The notes: generated by a model from the sequence alone, not told the origin. DNA of 64,000 nucleotides from Agrobacterium vitis (GCF_014926405.1 NZ_JACXXJ020000005.1:811001-875000), one strand, 5' to 3'; positions 48,287-58,673 are shown, counted from the stretch's first letter. Numbers and translations: made by a program.

Positions 48287-48799
48287 ATGCCTTTGTTGCA
48301 AAAGGAGATGCAGTTGTCAGTTTTTATTGATCCTAAAACCCTTTTTTTTCTGAAGATAGGGACTTTTGTATCTTCAACCTTGTGTGCACTTATTCCTTAC
48401 GGATATTATTCCAGGTGTGAATCAGAAAGCCCGTTTACAATTTTATCAGTTTATTCAATTTATTTTTATTTTTTGATTTTTTATCTTTTTTCCTCTTTGA
48501 TGGCCGAATATTTTAATAAAGGATATTTATTTTTAATTACCGATGTTATTTTCTGTGTTTTTATTGTTAAACATGTTGTTGTAATCGAAATACTCATGCC
48601 TTTGGTGCATGGAGTTTTATCTGAAATATTTGGAAATATAGAGGATTCGCTGACGGGCAGAGGCCCATGCAATGCCGACGTCGTATTCCATTATCAGTGG
48701 GGCTATCTCTTCTATGTTCTTGCCGTTAGCAGTTTCTTTTTATCGACGATTCTGGGTTTAATTGTATTCCTATCCGATCGGCGACATGAAAAGCATTGA
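48287..48799 (+). CDS. Unknown four-helix membrane protein, paralogue 1
   Basis: The frame opens at ATG 48287 (170 residues), but AAAGGAG at 48301-48307 best fits TTG 48314, so the true start may be nine codons later. Four hydrophobic segments are seen, very rich in Phe, Tyr and Leu. A short Gly-Tyr-Tyr-x-x-Cys motif follows helix 1, and a Cys-...-His-Tyr-x-x-Gly-Tyr-Leu-Phe-Tyr motif precedes helix 4; both recur in the next gene. GC is far lower than the flanks, suggesting acquisition. I recognise no family. Confidence 0.7.
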   Translation: MPLLQKEMQLSVFIDPKTLFFLKIGTFVSSTLCALIPYGYYSRCESESPFTILSVYSIYFYFLIFYLFSSLMAEYFNKGYLFLITDVIFCVFIVKHVVVIEILMPLVHGVLSEIFGNIEDSLTGRGPCNADVVFHYQWGYLFYVLAVSSFFLSTILGLIVFLSDRRHEKH

Positions 48800-48911
48800 T
48801 CACCTACTTGTTTGGATTAGCCCTTTTGGAGATGTCTAATTCGGCGTTGAAGTGCTTTTCCTTGCGGTGAGGGGATTTCATGCCTAACTGATTTTATCGG
48901 CGGATAATATT

Positions 48912-49409
48912 ATGGCTTCCTTACTGAATTCCAGGGTTAACTTACTTCTTAGATTTTTTGCGCTGTGTGCGTTCGTACTGTCTGTTTACTACCCACAAGG
49001 TTATTACGCGACTTGTCATCTAACCACGGATATCTCCTGGTTTCAGGAAAAATCCTTCTTATTTTATGGGGTTTTGTTGTATCTTCTGACCTCATTTGTT
49101 TCTGCTGTTTTAAAATATGAAAAATGGCTTTTGATACCTGATCTATGTTTTCTAATGGCTCTTCTGTATTATTTTTTATTCGACTTTGTAACGGGGTCGA
49201 TTTTGCACGGCGGAGCCAACCTCATTTTAGATTATTTTTTCAGCTCGCTTTCCAATATCCTTACGCAGGATGTCGCCTGCGGTAGGGATGTGGGCTTACA
49301 TTATGAAAACGGATATTTGTTCTATATTGCGTTTATCATCAGCTTTTCGCTATCCGCGCTACTCGGTTTGGTTCTTGTTCTCAAACGGCCACGGGAACAC
49401 CAGCAGTAG
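48912..49409 (+). CDS. Unknown four-helix membrane protein, paralogue 2
   Basis: 165 residues, four predicted helices, with the same GYYATC and HYENGYLFY landmarks as the preceding gene. Between helices 3 and 4 an extracytoplasmic loop carries one Cys (VACGRD), as in paralogue 1 (GPCNAD), so a disulfide to the first Cys is possible. AT-rich, tandem duplication. No known function. Confidence 0.7.
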   Translation: MASLLNSRVNLLLRFFALCAFVLSVYYPQGYYATCHLTTDISWFQEKSFLFYGVLLYLLTSFVSAVLKYEKWLLIPDLCFLMALLYYFLFDFVTGSILHGGANLILDYFFSSLSNILTQDVACGRDVGLHYENGYLFYIAFIISFSLSALLGLVLVLKRPREHQQ

Positions 49410-49436
49410 CTGAAGTGGTGTCTGCTTGTGTTCCCG
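49392..49436 (+). terminator. Hairpin overlapping end of membrane gene
   Basis: CGGGAACAC pairs with GTGTTCCCG, extended by GCAG/CTGC, across the stop codon of paralogue 2. No U-tract. It lies between convergent genes. Confidence 0.5.
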
Positions 49437-49452
49437 GTGGCCGCTTCCGTCC

Positions 49453-51105
49453 TCAGCTCTTCTCCCTGATCTGTGTCAGCGTGCGGGTCGGCGTAATTGC
49501 TTCTGCATCCAGCTTGATTTCGATGATCGACGGTTTGCCAGAAGCGCGTGCCCGCTTAAACGCCGCCGCGAAATCCTCAGTCTTTTCCACCAGCTCTCCA
49601 TGTCCGCCATAGGCCTGCGCAAAGGCCTTGAAATCCGGGTTCACCAGATCAGTGGCGCTGACGCGGCCCGGGTATTCGCGCTCCTGATGCATGCGGATCG
49701 TGCCATAGGTGCTGTTGTTGATCAGCAAAACGATAATCGGAAGGTTATACCGCACGGCAGTGATGAATTCCTGGCCGTGCATCATGAAGCAGCCGTCTCC
49801 GGCAAAGCAGATGACTTCACGTTCGGGAAACTGCGCCTTGGCGGCCACGGCAGCGGGCAGGCCGTAGCCCATGGAGCCGGAGGTGGGGGCTGCCTGGGTG
49901 TTGTAGCCCTGAAAACGATGGAAGCGGTGCAGCCATGTGGCGTAATTGCCCGCGCCATTGGTGAAGACGGCATCTTTGGCGGTATTGGCTTCGATCCACT
50001 CCATGATCGGCCCCATCTGCACGGCACCGGGTCCGGTCTTAGGCGGCGTGGACCAGGTCAGATAGGCGGCATGCATGGCTTTTGTCCGCTCGGCCCAATT
50101 GGGCGAGGCTGGCGCTTTGAGGCTTGCCAAAGCCGCGACAAAATCCTTGGGGCTGGCGCAGATGGCGAGATCCGGACGATAGACGCGGCCAAGCTCTGAC
50201 GGGTCGGGATAGACATGCACCAGCTTTTGCTTGGGGTAGGGGATGTCCATCAGCGTGTAGGACGATGACGGCATTTCAGAGAAACGACCGCCCAGCAACA
50301 GGATCAGATCGGCCTCCTTTACCTCTTTAGCAAGGGCTGGATTGATGCCGATGCCGACATCGCCTGCGTAATTGGGATGCAGATGGTCAAACAGCATCTG
50401 GCGGCGGAAGGAGCAGCCGACCGGCAGTTTCCACTGCGCGGCAAAATCTTCAAACGCCTTCACTGAGGCCTCGTCCCAGCGGGTGCCTCCGAGAATGACC
50501 AGCGGGCGCTCCGCCTTTTCCAGCATCGCGCCAAGCGCGGCAATCTGGCTAGGGCCGGGATGCGCGTCCACCGGCATATAGGGGCGGGCTTCTGGCGCGT
50601 CCGCCTCTTCCACCAGCACATCTTCCGGCAGGGTCAGCACCACAGGGCCGGGACGGCCCGAAGTGGCGACCGCAAAGGCGCGGCTGATAAATTCCGGGAT
50701 ACGGGCGACATCATCGATCTCGCCGACCCATTTGGCAAATTCAGTAAAGGCGCGGCGGTATTCGACTTCCTGAAACGCCTCGCGTTCGCGCATGTCGCGG
50801 GCAACCTGTCCGATAAACAGGATCATCGGCACCGAATCCTGCCGGGCGATATGCAGGCCCGCCGAGGCATTGGTGGCGCCGGGACCGCGCGTTACCATGC
50901 AAATGCCGGGCTCGCCGGTCAGCCGGCCCCAGCAATCGGCCATCATCGCCGCCCCGCCTTCCTGACGGCAGACGACGGTTTCAATCTGGCTATCGACCAG
51001 CGCGTCCAGCACCGCCAGATAGCTTTCGCCCGGCACGCAGGCAACGCGCTTCACGCCATTGGCCTTCAGGGCTTCAACGATCAATTGTCCGCCGGTTCTT
51101 TTCAT
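49453..51105 (-). CDS. Acetolactate-synthase-like ThDP enzyme
   Basis: 550 residues in the usual three-domain order. Catalytic Glu49 lies in VCRQEGGAAMMAD; the ThDP/Mg motif is GDGCFMMHGQEF followed by LLINN near residues 435-465; the central domain has PLVILGGTRWDEA. It is a homologue of large ALS subunits without a small subunit nearby, so a decarboxylase or carboligase of unknown substrate is likely rather than the biosynthetic IlvB. It is followed in the same orientation upstream by an EamA exporter gene. Confidence 0.85.
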   Translation of the reverse strand: MKRTGGQLIVEALKANGVKRVACVPGESYLAVLDALVDSQIETVVCRQEGGAAMMADCWGRLTGEPGICMVTRGPGATNASAGLHIARQDSVPMILFIGQVARDMREREAFQEVEYRRAFTEFAKWVGEIDDVARIPEFISRAFAVATSGRPGPVVLTLPEDVLVEEADAPEARPYMPVDAHPGPSQIAALGAMLEKAERPLVILGGTRWDEASVKAFEDFAAQWKLPVGCSFRRQMLFDHLHPNYAGDVGIGINPALAKEVKEADLILLLGGRFSEMPSSSYTLMDIPYPKQKLVHVYPDPSELGRVYRPDLAICASPKDFVAALASLKAPASPNWAERTKAMHAAYLTWSTPPKTGPGAVQMGPIMEWIEANTAKDAVFTNGAGNYATWLHRFHRFQGYNTQAAPTSGSMGYGLPAAVAAKAQFPEREVICFAGDGCFMMHGQEFITAVRYNLPIIVLLINNSTYGTIRMHQEREYPGRVSATDLVNPDFKAFAQAYGGHGELVEKTEDFAAAFKRARASGKPSIIEIKLDAEAITPTRTLTQIREKS

Positions 51106-51136
51106 CGCGTAATCCTTGGATGTGGTTTGGCCGAAT

Positions 51137-52108
51137 TTAAGGTTGTGGCGGCCCGCTGCTGTCGGAAATAGGCCGGGATGCGTGTTTGCGCTCCCGCCAG
51201 ATGATGGTGAGGCCGGAGCCGATGATGATGGCGATGCCCAGCCATTTCAGCGCATCCGGCAGGTCATGGAAGACCAGCCAGCCAAACAGGGTGGCGGTGA
51301 CGATTTCCAGATATTGCAGCGGGGCCAGCATTGAGGGTGGTGCTGCGCGATAGGCAAACACACCCAGCACACCGCCGACGGCGGCAGTGGCCCCGGTGCA
51401 GACAAGCCAGATGGTGCCGGTCAGGTCCGGCTGGACCAGATCGAACATGGCGAGGTCCATCGTCTGGCCTATGGCGATCATGATGGTGCAAAACACCATG
51501 GCCCAGCAGCCGGTTTCCACCTGCATGACGAAGGGGTCCTGATGACGCGACAAAAGCCGCGTCAAAATTGCAAAAATGGCGATGCAAAAGGCGGTGATGA
51601 TCGGCAGGAAGGCGACAGCTCCGACTTCCTGGAAGCTGGGCTGCACCACCAGCATGGCGCCGATAAATCCGGTGCCACAGGCGAGGTAGCGGCGCCAGCC
51701 GATTTTTTCCTTGAGGATAATGCCGCTCAAGATCGTCAGGATGATCGGCTCGACGAAAAAGATTGCCACGGCATCGGCCACTTCCATGGTGCGCAGCGCG
51801 GTCACGAAGGTCAGCATCGACAGGCACAGCACCCCGCCACGGATCATGTGCAGGCGGGTGTTGGACCAGGACAGTTTCGGCCAGGTGCGGCGTATCATCA
51901 GCACGGGAAGCATGAAAAGGATCTGAAAGAAAAACCGGGCAAGGCTGATTTCGGCAGCAGGCATGGTTTGCGTTGCCAGCTTGGAAAACACATCCACCAG
52001 CGGCGTGACCAGTACCGACAGCACCATCATGCCAAGTCCGAACGTGACGCCGGAAAACAACGGCGTTTGGCTGGATGTGCCTGACGTGGCACGCGGTGGA
52101 GTGGACAT
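51137..52108 (-). CDS. EamA/DMT-family exporter
   Basis: ATG 52108 gives 323 residues with about ten helices in two EamA repeats; the upstream in-frame ATGs lie in weakly coding sequence. Signatures include AEISLARFFFQ, DAVAIFFVEPIILTILSGIILKEKIGWRR and PLQYLEIVTATLFGWLVF. This is the S-adenosylmethionine/metabolite uptake or riboflavin-like DMT branch; the substrate is open. Same orientation as the ThDP enzyme, which starts about 30 bases downstream. Confidence 0.82.
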   Translation of the reverse strand: MSTPPRATSGTSSQTPLFSGVTFGLGMMVLSVLVTPLVDVFSKLATQTMPAAEISLARFFFQILFMLPVLMIRRTWPKLSWSNTRLHMIRGGVLCLSMLTFVTALRTMEVADAVAIFFVEPIILTILSGIILKEKIGWRRYLACGTGFIGAMLVVQPSFQEVGAVAFLPIITAFCIAIFAILTRLLSRHQDPFVMQVETGCWAMVFCTIMIAIGQTMDLAMFDLVQPDLTGTIWLVCTGATAAVGGVLGVFAYRAAPPSMLAPLQYLEIVTATLFGWLVFHDLPDALKWLGIAIIIGSGLTIIWRERKHASRPISDSSGPPQP

Positions 52109-52184
52109 GCGGAATTGTCTCGCTTTTGATCGTCTGTCTATACCGTCCATCATGCCGGACGGCACGTGACTTTCTGTTATAGGG

Positions 52185-53135
52185 TCATTCCAAACCGGAA
52201 TGAACTGCCGTTAGGCCCAGTGCCTTTCGTGCCCAATCCCGAAACGCCGCCATGGCCTCGTCACGACCAATTTCGTTCAGCGTTTCATGCCGCATGGCGG
52301 GATAAAGGGTCAGCGTGACATCGGTCAGACCGGATTGCCGCAGGCGATGATCCAACGCGCGGGTGGCCTCGCCGCCTTTGGTGGCCGGGTCCTGCCCGCC
52401 ACCGACCAGATGAATGGGCAGGTCGGTCCGCAGCCGGGCAAGGCGGGGCAGGGTGGCGGTCTGCGCCGTCAGGTCAAGCACGTCCATCCATAGGGAATTG
52501 CTGGCCTGAAACCGGCAGAGCGGATCATTGGCATAGAGATCGACTTCCGCGTCATCGCGGCTCAGCCAATCGAACAGAGTGCGCCTGCCGGGTACGGACT
52601 TGCCCCAGGCCTCGAAGGTCGCCTTGGCCATCAGCAGGCTTGGCACGTCAGAGCCTTTCAAGGCCCGCTCGATCTTCAGAACCAGCCGGGCGAACCGGGT
52701 CTCGATGCTGTTGTTGAAATTGGAATTCCACACCGCCAGCGCCTGAAAGCTTTCCGGGAACTCCGTGGCAGTGCGCAAAGCGATCAGCCCGCCCATGGAA
52801 TGACCGAACAGCAGAACTGGCAGGCCGGGATGATTGGCAATGGCAAGATCGCGGATTGCCTTGGTATCTTCGATCACCAGTGACACCCCATCCTTTCGCG
52901 CAAAGCGGCCAAGCGGCGCATTCGGGGCTTGGGTTTCTCCATGGCCACGGTGGTCATGGGCGTAAACGTGAAAGCCCGAAGCGGCCATGAAGGCGGCAAA
53001 GCGGCGATAGCGACGCGAATGTTCGATCAGCCCGTGATTGACGAGCAGAATGGCCTGCCCATCCGTTGCCTGATGGTAGTGGTAGGCGATCCGGGCACCA
53101 TCCGGCCTTTCCAGGTAAAGCGTTTCGTCAAACAT
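52185..53135 (-). CDS. Alpha/beta hydrolase, lysophospholipase/monoacylglycerol-lipase type
   Basis: 316 residues of the serine aminopeptidase S33/Hydrolase_4 type. Nucleophile elbow GHSMGG (Ser near 116), oxyanion region NHGLIEHSRRY, acid in GGGQDPA and His in AMRHETLNE. No signal peptide, so cytosolic. It probably releases a fatty acid from a glycerolipid or lysophospholipid. Confidence 0.85.
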   Translation of the reverse strand: MFDETLYLERPDGARIAYHYHQATDGQAILLVNHGLIEHSRRYRRFAAFMAASGFHVYAHDHRGHGETQAPNAPLGRFARKDGVSLVIEDTKAIRDLAIANHPGLPVLLFGHSMGGLIALRTATEFPESFQALAVWNSNFNNSIETRFARLVLKIERALKGSDVPSLLMAKATFEAWGKSVPGRRTLFDWLSRDDAEVDLYANDPLCRFQASNSLWMDVLDLTAQTATLPRLARLRTDLPIHLVGGGQDPATKGGEATRALDHRLRQSGLTDVTLTLYPAMRHETLNEIGRDEAMAAFRDWARKALGLTAVHSGLE

Positions 53136-53339
53136 GCTGTCCTCCCGATAGTGCCGAACGCGAATGGTATATCGCGAGTCTCAACTCGTTCTGCCCCGAA
53201 AACCGGCCCGCCCCGAAAAATGACGTGATTTTGCTGCCAAGTGCAATTGCTGAAAGGCAGGTTCATGCCTTTATTCAAGGTTGCAAGCCTGTTTCAACCG
53301 TTCCATGAAGACCTGAAGCGATTCGGTGGAGAGAACATC

Positions 53340-54062
53340 ATGAAGCATTTTCACTATCTGGGTCTGGCTGCGGCGGTCTTTTTGGCCGGTCATCCGTCTT
53401 TCGCAGCGGAAAAAGGCAGGACGACCAGCATTCTGGCCGTCAGTTGGCAGCCGGGTTTTTGCGAGACCAAGCCGGACAAGCCGGAATGCAAGAGCCAGAC
53501 GGCGGACCGCTATGATGCCAGCCATTTTACCCTGCATGGTCTTTGGCCGATGCGCCAGAACTATTGCGGTGTTGATCAGGCCGATATCGAAGCCGACAAG
53601 AAAAGCCGCTGGACCGATCTGCCGGAAGTGACACTGTCTGCCTCCACTCGTCAGGCGCTGGACCGGGTCATGCCCGGCACGCAGTCATCATTGGAACGGC
53701 ATGAATGGATCAAGCATGGCACCTGCACCGGTCTTAATCAACAAGACTATTTTGCCGAGGCGATCGCGCTGATCGAGACCCTGAACGGTTCGGCGGTCAA
53801 CGGTCTGTTTGCCGCCAATGTGGGCAAGACGGTCACCCAGGAAGATGTGCAGACATCGTTTGATGCCAGCTTTGGTCCGGGCGCTGGGCGGCGGGTGAAA
53901 ATGAGCTGTGAACAAGACGGTAACAGACGGATTGTGACGGAATTGACCATAGGACTTGGCGATGGCGATGCCGGGACGCCGCTACAGGAGCGCATCCAGG
54001 CGGCAGGCTCAACCAAGTTTGATTGCAATCAAGGTATTGTCGATCCGGTTGGGCTGCAATGA
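53340..54062 (+). CDS. Secreted ribonuclease T2
   Basis: GGAGAG precedes ATG 53340; 240 residues with a 22-residue signal peptide. CAS-1 FTLHGLWP has His66, and CAS-2 HEWIKHGTC has His121, Glu122, Lys125 and His126, a complete RNase T2 catalytic set. It cuts RNA through a 2',3'-cyclic intermediate in the periplasm or outside the cell, likely for phosphate or nucleotide scavenging. Confidence 0.92.
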   Translation: MKHFHYLGLAAAVFLAGHPSFAAEKGRTTSILAVSWQPGFCETKPDKPECKSQTADRYDASHFTLHGLWPMRQNYCGVDQADIEADKKSRWTDLPEVTLSASTRQALDRVMPGTQSSLERHEWIKHGTCTGLNQQDYFAEAIALIETLNGSAVNGLFAANVGKTVTQEDVQTSFDASFGPGAGRRVKMSCEQDGNRRIVTELTIGLGDGDAGTPLQERIQAAGSTKFDCNQGIVDPVGLQ

Positions 54063-54208
54063 GCCTGCTTTAAGACCCAATATTGCGCCCGCATCCTCTC
54101 CCGTAAACAGGGCAAGACCTGAAGGAATTGCGCGGGCGGCATTGCCCCGGCTTGCGGTTTCGCCTACATAGCGGGCAATTCCATTTACCCGTGCGGAGCA
54201 TTTTACCG

Positions 54209-55858
54209 ATGGCACGTCAGTTCATCTACCACATGTCCGGGCTTAACAAGTCCTATGGCGCCAAGAAGATCCTTGAGAACGTCAACCTGTCCTTCTATCC
54301 CGATGCCAAGATCGGTATTCTCGGCCCGAACGGTGCCGGTAAATCGACGGTGCTGCGCATTATCGCCGGCCTCGACAAGGAATATACCGGTGAAGCCTGG
54401 CTCGCCGAAGGCGCGACTATGGGCTATCTGGAGCAGGAACCGAAGCTGAACCCGGATAAGACCGTGTTCGAAAACGTCATGGAAGGCGTTGCTTCCAAGA
54501 CCGCCGTCCTCGACCGTTACAACGAGTTGATGATGAATTACTCGGACGAGACGGCTGACGAGGGCGCAAAGCTTCAAGATATTATCGACAGCCAGAACCT
54601 CTGGGATCTGGAAAATCAGGTCGAAATGGCCATGGATGCGCTGCGTTGCCCTCCGGGCGACAGCGATGTAACCAGCCTTTCCGGTGGTGAGCGCCGTCGC
54701 GTGGCGCTGTGCAAGCTGCTGCTGTCAAAGCCCGACCTGCTGCTGCTCGACGAACCAACCAACCATCTGGACGCTGAAACCATCGGCTGGCTGGAAAACC
54801 ATCTGCGGGAATATCCCGGCTCCGTGCTGATGATTACCCACGATCGCTACTTCCTCGACAATGTCACCGGCTGGATTCTCGAACTCGACCGTGGCCGTGG
54901 CATTCCTTACGAAGGCAATTACTCGGCCTATCTGCAAGCCAAGGCCAAGCGCCTGATGCAGGAAAGCCGCGAAGATGCGTCGCGCCAGAAGGCGCTGTCG
55001 CGCGAGCAGGAATGGATCGCATCCAGCCCCAAGGCCCGTCAGGCCAAGTCCAAGGCCCGTATCAAGTCCTATGAGCAACTGGTGGAAGCAGCTGAAAAGC
55101 AGCGTCCCGGCGATGCGCAGATCATCATTCCCGTTAGCGAGCGACTGGGCCAGGTGGTCATCGAGCTGGACGGGATTTCCAAATCCTACGGCGACCGTCT
55201 GCTGATCGACAATCTGAGCCTGAAACTGCCGCCGGGCGGTATTGTCGGCGTGATCGGCCCGAACGGTGCCGGTAAGACGACGCTGTTTCGGATGATCACC
55301 GGCCAGGAAACGCCGGATTCAGGCTCGGTCAAAGTCGGCGACAGCGTGCAGCTCGGTTATGTCGACCAGAGCCGCGATACGTTGGCTGCTGACAAAACGG
55401 TCTGGGAAGAAATTTCCGGTGGCGCCGAAATCATCAAGCTCGGCAAGTTCGACATGAACTCCCGCGCCTATTGCGGCGCCTTCAACTTCAAGGGCGGCGA
55501 CCAGCAACAGAAGGTCGGCAATCTCTCCGGTGGTCAGCGCAACCGCGTGCATCTGGCCAAGATGCTGAAGGCTGGCGGCAATGTTCTGCTGCTCGACGAA
55601 CCGACCAACGACCTCGATACCGAAACGCTCGGCGCGCTGGAAAATGCGCTGGAAAGCTTTGCCGGCTGCGCGATCATCATTTCGCATGACCGCATGTTCC
55701 TCGACCGTCTGGCCACCCACATTCTCGCCTTCGAAGGCGATAGCCACGTGGAATGGTTCGAAGGCAATTTCGAGGACTACGAAAAGGACAAGATCCGCCG
55801 GTTGGGTGCCGAAAGCGTCAACCCGAAGCGCGTCAGCTACAAGCGCCTGACCCGGTAA
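54209..55858 (+). CDS. ettA: Energy-dependent translational throttle protein EttA
   Basis: ATG 54209 with GGAG upstream; 549 residues (E. coli 555). Two ABC domains: Walker A GPNGAGKST (near 40) and GPNGAGKTT (near 352), signatures LSGGERRR and LSGGQRNR, Walker B LLLDEPTNHLD and LLLDEPTNDLD. The arm subdomain is in the first half and the interdomain linker reads QYEQLVEA-type basic helices. This ABC-F protein gates the first elongation step on ribosomes according to ADP/ATP ratio. Confidence 0.94.
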   Translation: MARQFIYHMSGLNKSYGAKKILENVNLSFYPDAKIGILGPNGAGKSTVLRIIAGLDKEYTGEAWLAEGATMGYLEQEPKLNPDKTVFENVMEGVASKTAVLDRYNELMMNYSDETADEGAKLQDIIDSQNLWDLENQVEMAMDALRCPPGDSDVTSLSGGERRRVALCKLLLSKPDLLLLDEPTNHLDAETIGWLENHLREYPGSVLMITHDRYFLDNVTGWILELDRGRGIPYEGNYSAYLQAKAKRLMQESREDASRQKALSREQEWIASSPKARQAKSKARIKSYEQLVEAAEKQRPGDAQIIIPVSERLGQVVIELDGISKSYGDRLLIDNLSLKLPPGGIVGVIGPNGAGKTTLFRMITGQETPDSGSVKVGDSVQLGYVDQSRDTLAADKTVWEEISGGAEIIKLGKFDMNSRAYCGAFNFKGGDQQQKVGNLSGGQRNRVHLAKMLKAGGNVLLLDEPTNDLDTETLGALENALESFAGCAIIISHDRMFLDRLATHILAFEGDSHVEWFEGNFEDYEKDKIRRLGAESVNPKRVSYKRLTR

Positions 55859-55874
55859 TTGTGATTATTGGCAA

Positions 55875-55901
55875 CCCTGAGATGGTTTTTTCATCTCAGG
55901 G
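55875..55901 (+). terminator. Terminator of ettA
   Basis: A ten-pair stem CCCTGAGATG/CATCTCAGGG with a T-rich loop lies 16 bases past the stop, followed by CTGTTTCTC. Confidence 0.75.
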
Positions 55902-55989
55902 CTGTTTCTCGGATATCGTAATTTTAACAGTATATTAGTTGTTTACGTGATGAAATTCATCCAGGGGTTTAGTGCCTTTGGGGGGAATT

Positions 55990-58368
55990 ATGTTTTCTAT
56001 ACGGAACGTTCTGGTTTCAGTTTTTCTTATTATCAGCATTGCCTTGGGCGCCATGGTGTCGCGATCGCTCTATGTCGCTTACAACCAGTTCGGTGTGTTC
56101 CGCGATGTCGCAAAACTGACGGCGGTCAATAAGGCGCTGTTTGATTTTCTGTTGAATTACCGCCTGGAACGCGGCCATACCAACACCGTCTTTATGACAA
56201 GCCCGGAAAAGGCTGGAACGACTGCGAAGGATGTTCCTGTCGATCGCCAGAAGGTCGACGCGGCGATGAAGGATTTTACCGCAGCGGTCACCGTTGTCGG
56301 TACGCCAGAATTTGCGGCGATGTTGAACAAGATCAAAGGACATTACGACACGATCGTCTCGATGCGCCAACCGCTTGACGCGCAGTTTTCCCTTCCTCTG
56401 GAAAGCCGCAATAAGGAGCTGAATGCAAAGCAGCTTTCGTATGGCGATAGCGTGCTTGATGATCTCGAAAAAAGCTCGGTTTTTACCGAATCCACCATTC
56501 GTTCGCTGGATAACAGCCTGACAGATCTTTTGCAGGTCAGGACCAATGCATGGGTAACCCGCTCAGCGGCCGGAGCGGAAAACATCCTGCTCAACAAGGC
56601 TATCGCTCTACAGACGCCTCTCGCTATGCCTGATGTTCTTGAGGTTGCGAACCAGCATTCAAAAATCATCACCGGCTGGCTTCAGGTTCGCGCACTCGTC
56701 AATCATTCGACGATGCCGGAAGAATTGAAACAGGCGCTTAGCAAGGCTGAGTCAGTCTATTTTGGTGGCTCATTCGCGGATATGCGCGATACCCTCTACA
56801 AAAAAGTCGTTGCTCGCGAACCAGCTGATTTGACGCTGGATCAATGGTTGTCTCCGAGTTCCAAAGCGCAAGCCAGCATAGCCGATGTCGTGGTTACGGC
56901 CATGAAGGTTGTGAATGATAAAGCGAATTCGTTGGCTAACGCCGCATTCTCCTTGGTCATCTTGTATAGCGCCTTGCTGGTTGGCTCAATCCTCCTGACC
57001 ATTGCAGGCATGGCGATTGTCGTGAGACGCGTTGTTGCTCCCATCGGCACTCTCACACAGTCCATGCGAGCCCTTGCCGATGGCGATACGCTGAAAAATA
57101 TCCCCTTCACCATCCGTCAGGATGAAGTGGGAGCCATGGCCCGCTCGGTTGAGATTTTCCGGGAAGCGGCCATTCGTAACAAGCAGCTTGAATCTGAAAC
57201 CGAAGAGATGCGGCACCGTGGTGAGCTTGAACGCATTGAAGTTCAGCGCGTTGCGGAAGCGGAGGCCGAGGAGCGTCTGAACCGCGCGACGGGTTCGCTT
57301 GCAGCCGGGTTGAAGCGCTTGGCGTCAGGGGATATGCTCTGTGAAATCCGCGAGGAATTCGCTCCACGGTTTGAAGCGCTTCGCCATGATTTCAACCGCT
57401 CTGTCGAGCAATTGCGTACAGCTTTGCTGGACGTCGGCAGTGCCGCGCATGCGGTGCGCAATGGCAGCGGGGAAATCTCCCAGGCGTCCGACAATCTGTC
57501 AAAGCGGACGGAACAGCAGGCGGCCTCCCTGGAGCAAACCGCCGCCGCACTTGAGCAGATTACCGTTAATGTCAGGGCAACGTCGCAACGCACGAGCGAT
57601 GCGCGAGATCTGGTGCGCAATACGCGCACGCGCGCCGAACACTCCGGGGCGGTGGTAGGCAATGCGGTCACTGCCATGGGGCGTATCGAAGAGGCCTCCT
57701 CAAAGATTACCCAGATCATCAGCGTCATCGATGAGATCGCGTTCCAGACCAATCTCTTGGCGCTCAACGCGGGCGTCGAGGCAGCGCGCGCCGGGGAGGC
57801 CGGTAAGGGTTTTGCCGTCGTTGCCCAGGAAGTACGCGAGCTTGCGCAGCGTTCCGCCAATGCGGCCAAGGAAATCAAGGCGCTGATTGCCAATTCGGAA
57901 GTGGCAGTCGGCGATGGCGTTAGGCTTGTGAACGATACCGGCAAGGGCCTGAGCGAAATCGCCGAACTCGTGCAGGCCATCAATGCGCATATGGATGCCA
58001 TCGCGACGGCGGCGCAGGAACAGTCGGTCGGTCTTAGCGAAGTCAATACCGCCGTCAATCACATGGACCATGCCACCCAACAGAACGCGGCCATGGTAGA
58101 GGAAATGAGCGCGGCGGGGGCGGGCCTTGCCAGTGAAGCAACCAGGCTTGCCTACCTGTTGGCAAATTTCGAGACGGGCGGGCAAAAGGCTGGTTTGTCT
58201 CTCGCCTCGACAGGTGGCGTGCAGCGCTCCACCCGACCGGCTGCGGCGGCCCCGGCCCGTACGGAGCGGCAGCCAGCCAGCCTCACGCGAGCCAGCCGAC
58301 CGGTAGCAATTCAGAGCCGAGGTAACGCCGCCGTTGCCGTTTCAAAGGATGCCTGGGAAGAATTCTAA
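55990..58368 (+). CDS. Membrane chemoreceptor (MCP) with C-terminal WEEF tether
   Basis: GGGGGG just upstream of ATG 55990; 792 residues. One N-terminal helix, a periplasmic helical sensor of about 290 residues (NIT-like look), a second helix near 320-342, two HAMP-like segments and a methyl-accepting domain with tip [26 protein letters not shown]. It ends DAWEEF, the CheR/CheB docking pentapeptide type, on a long flexible tail. Twin of the next gene. Confidence 0.92.
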   Translation: MFSIRNVLVSVFLIISIALGAMVSRSLYVAYNQFGVFRDVAKLTAVNKALFDFLLNYRLERGHTNTVFMTSPEKAGTTAKDVPVDRQKVDAAMKDFTAAVTVVGTPEFAAMLNKIKGHYDTIVSMRQPLDAQFSLPLESRNKELNAKQLSYGDSVLDDLEKSSVFTESTIRSLDNSLTDLLQVRTNAWVTRSAAGAENILLNKAIALQTPLAMPDVLEVANQHSKIITGWLQVRALVNHSTMPEELKQALSKAESVYFGGSFADMRDTLYKKVVAREPADLTLDQWLSPSSKAQASIADVVVTAMKVVNDKANSLANAAFSLVILYSALLVGSILLTIAGMAIVVRRVVAPIGTLTQSMRALADGDTLKNIPFTIRQDEVGAMARSVEIFREAAIRNKQLESETEEMRHRGELERIEVQRVAEAEAEERLNRATGSLAAGLKRLASGDMLCEIREEFAPRFEALRHDFNRSVEQLRTALLDVGSAAHAVRNGSGEISQASDNLSKRTEQQAASLEQTAAALEQITVNVRATSQRTSDARDLVRNTRTRAEHSGAVVGNAVTAMGRIEEASSKITQIISVIDEIAFQTNLLALNAGVEAARAGEAGKGFAVVAQEVRELAQRSANAAKEIKALIANSEVAVGDGVRLVNDTGKGLSEIAELVQAINAHMDAIATAAQEQSVGLSEVNTAVNHMDHATQQNAAMVEEMSAAGAGLASEATRLAYLLANFETGGQKAGLSLASTGGVQRSTRPAAAAPARTERQPASLTRASRPVAIQSRGNAAVAVSKDAWEEF

Positions 58369-58673
58369 ACCCCTCTTCAACCCAGAAAAGCCGGCACCGC
58401 TCAGGTGGGGGCTTTTTTGTTCAAGGTGAGGACTGGCCCGATGCCTTGCCCGCCGCTTGAGAGAATTGTGCTCGAAAAATTTCAAGGGCATTTTTCGATT
58501 TATATGACGCAAAGCTTATTATCCCTGCGATTAATAAAGAAAAAAACATCTCCAAGTTGATTCCGTTTGTTGTAATTTACTTACGGAAAAATAACAAATT
58601 TCTCGCAAATTGACAATCAATATGAGCGTTTGTTGCCCCGTGCAGCAAATTCTGTAATTTTTGGGGGGTATTT
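58369..58673. other. Intergenic region between twin chemoreceptors
   Basis: After the terminator at 58387 the region is AT-rich (58490-58660), without a gene. It is a likely promoter region for the second receptor. Confidence 0.5.
58387..58417 (+). terminator. Terminator of first twin chemoreceptor
   Basis: AAGCC...CACC pairs with GGTG...GGCTT, followed by TTTT, 18 bases after the stop. Confidence 0.75.
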
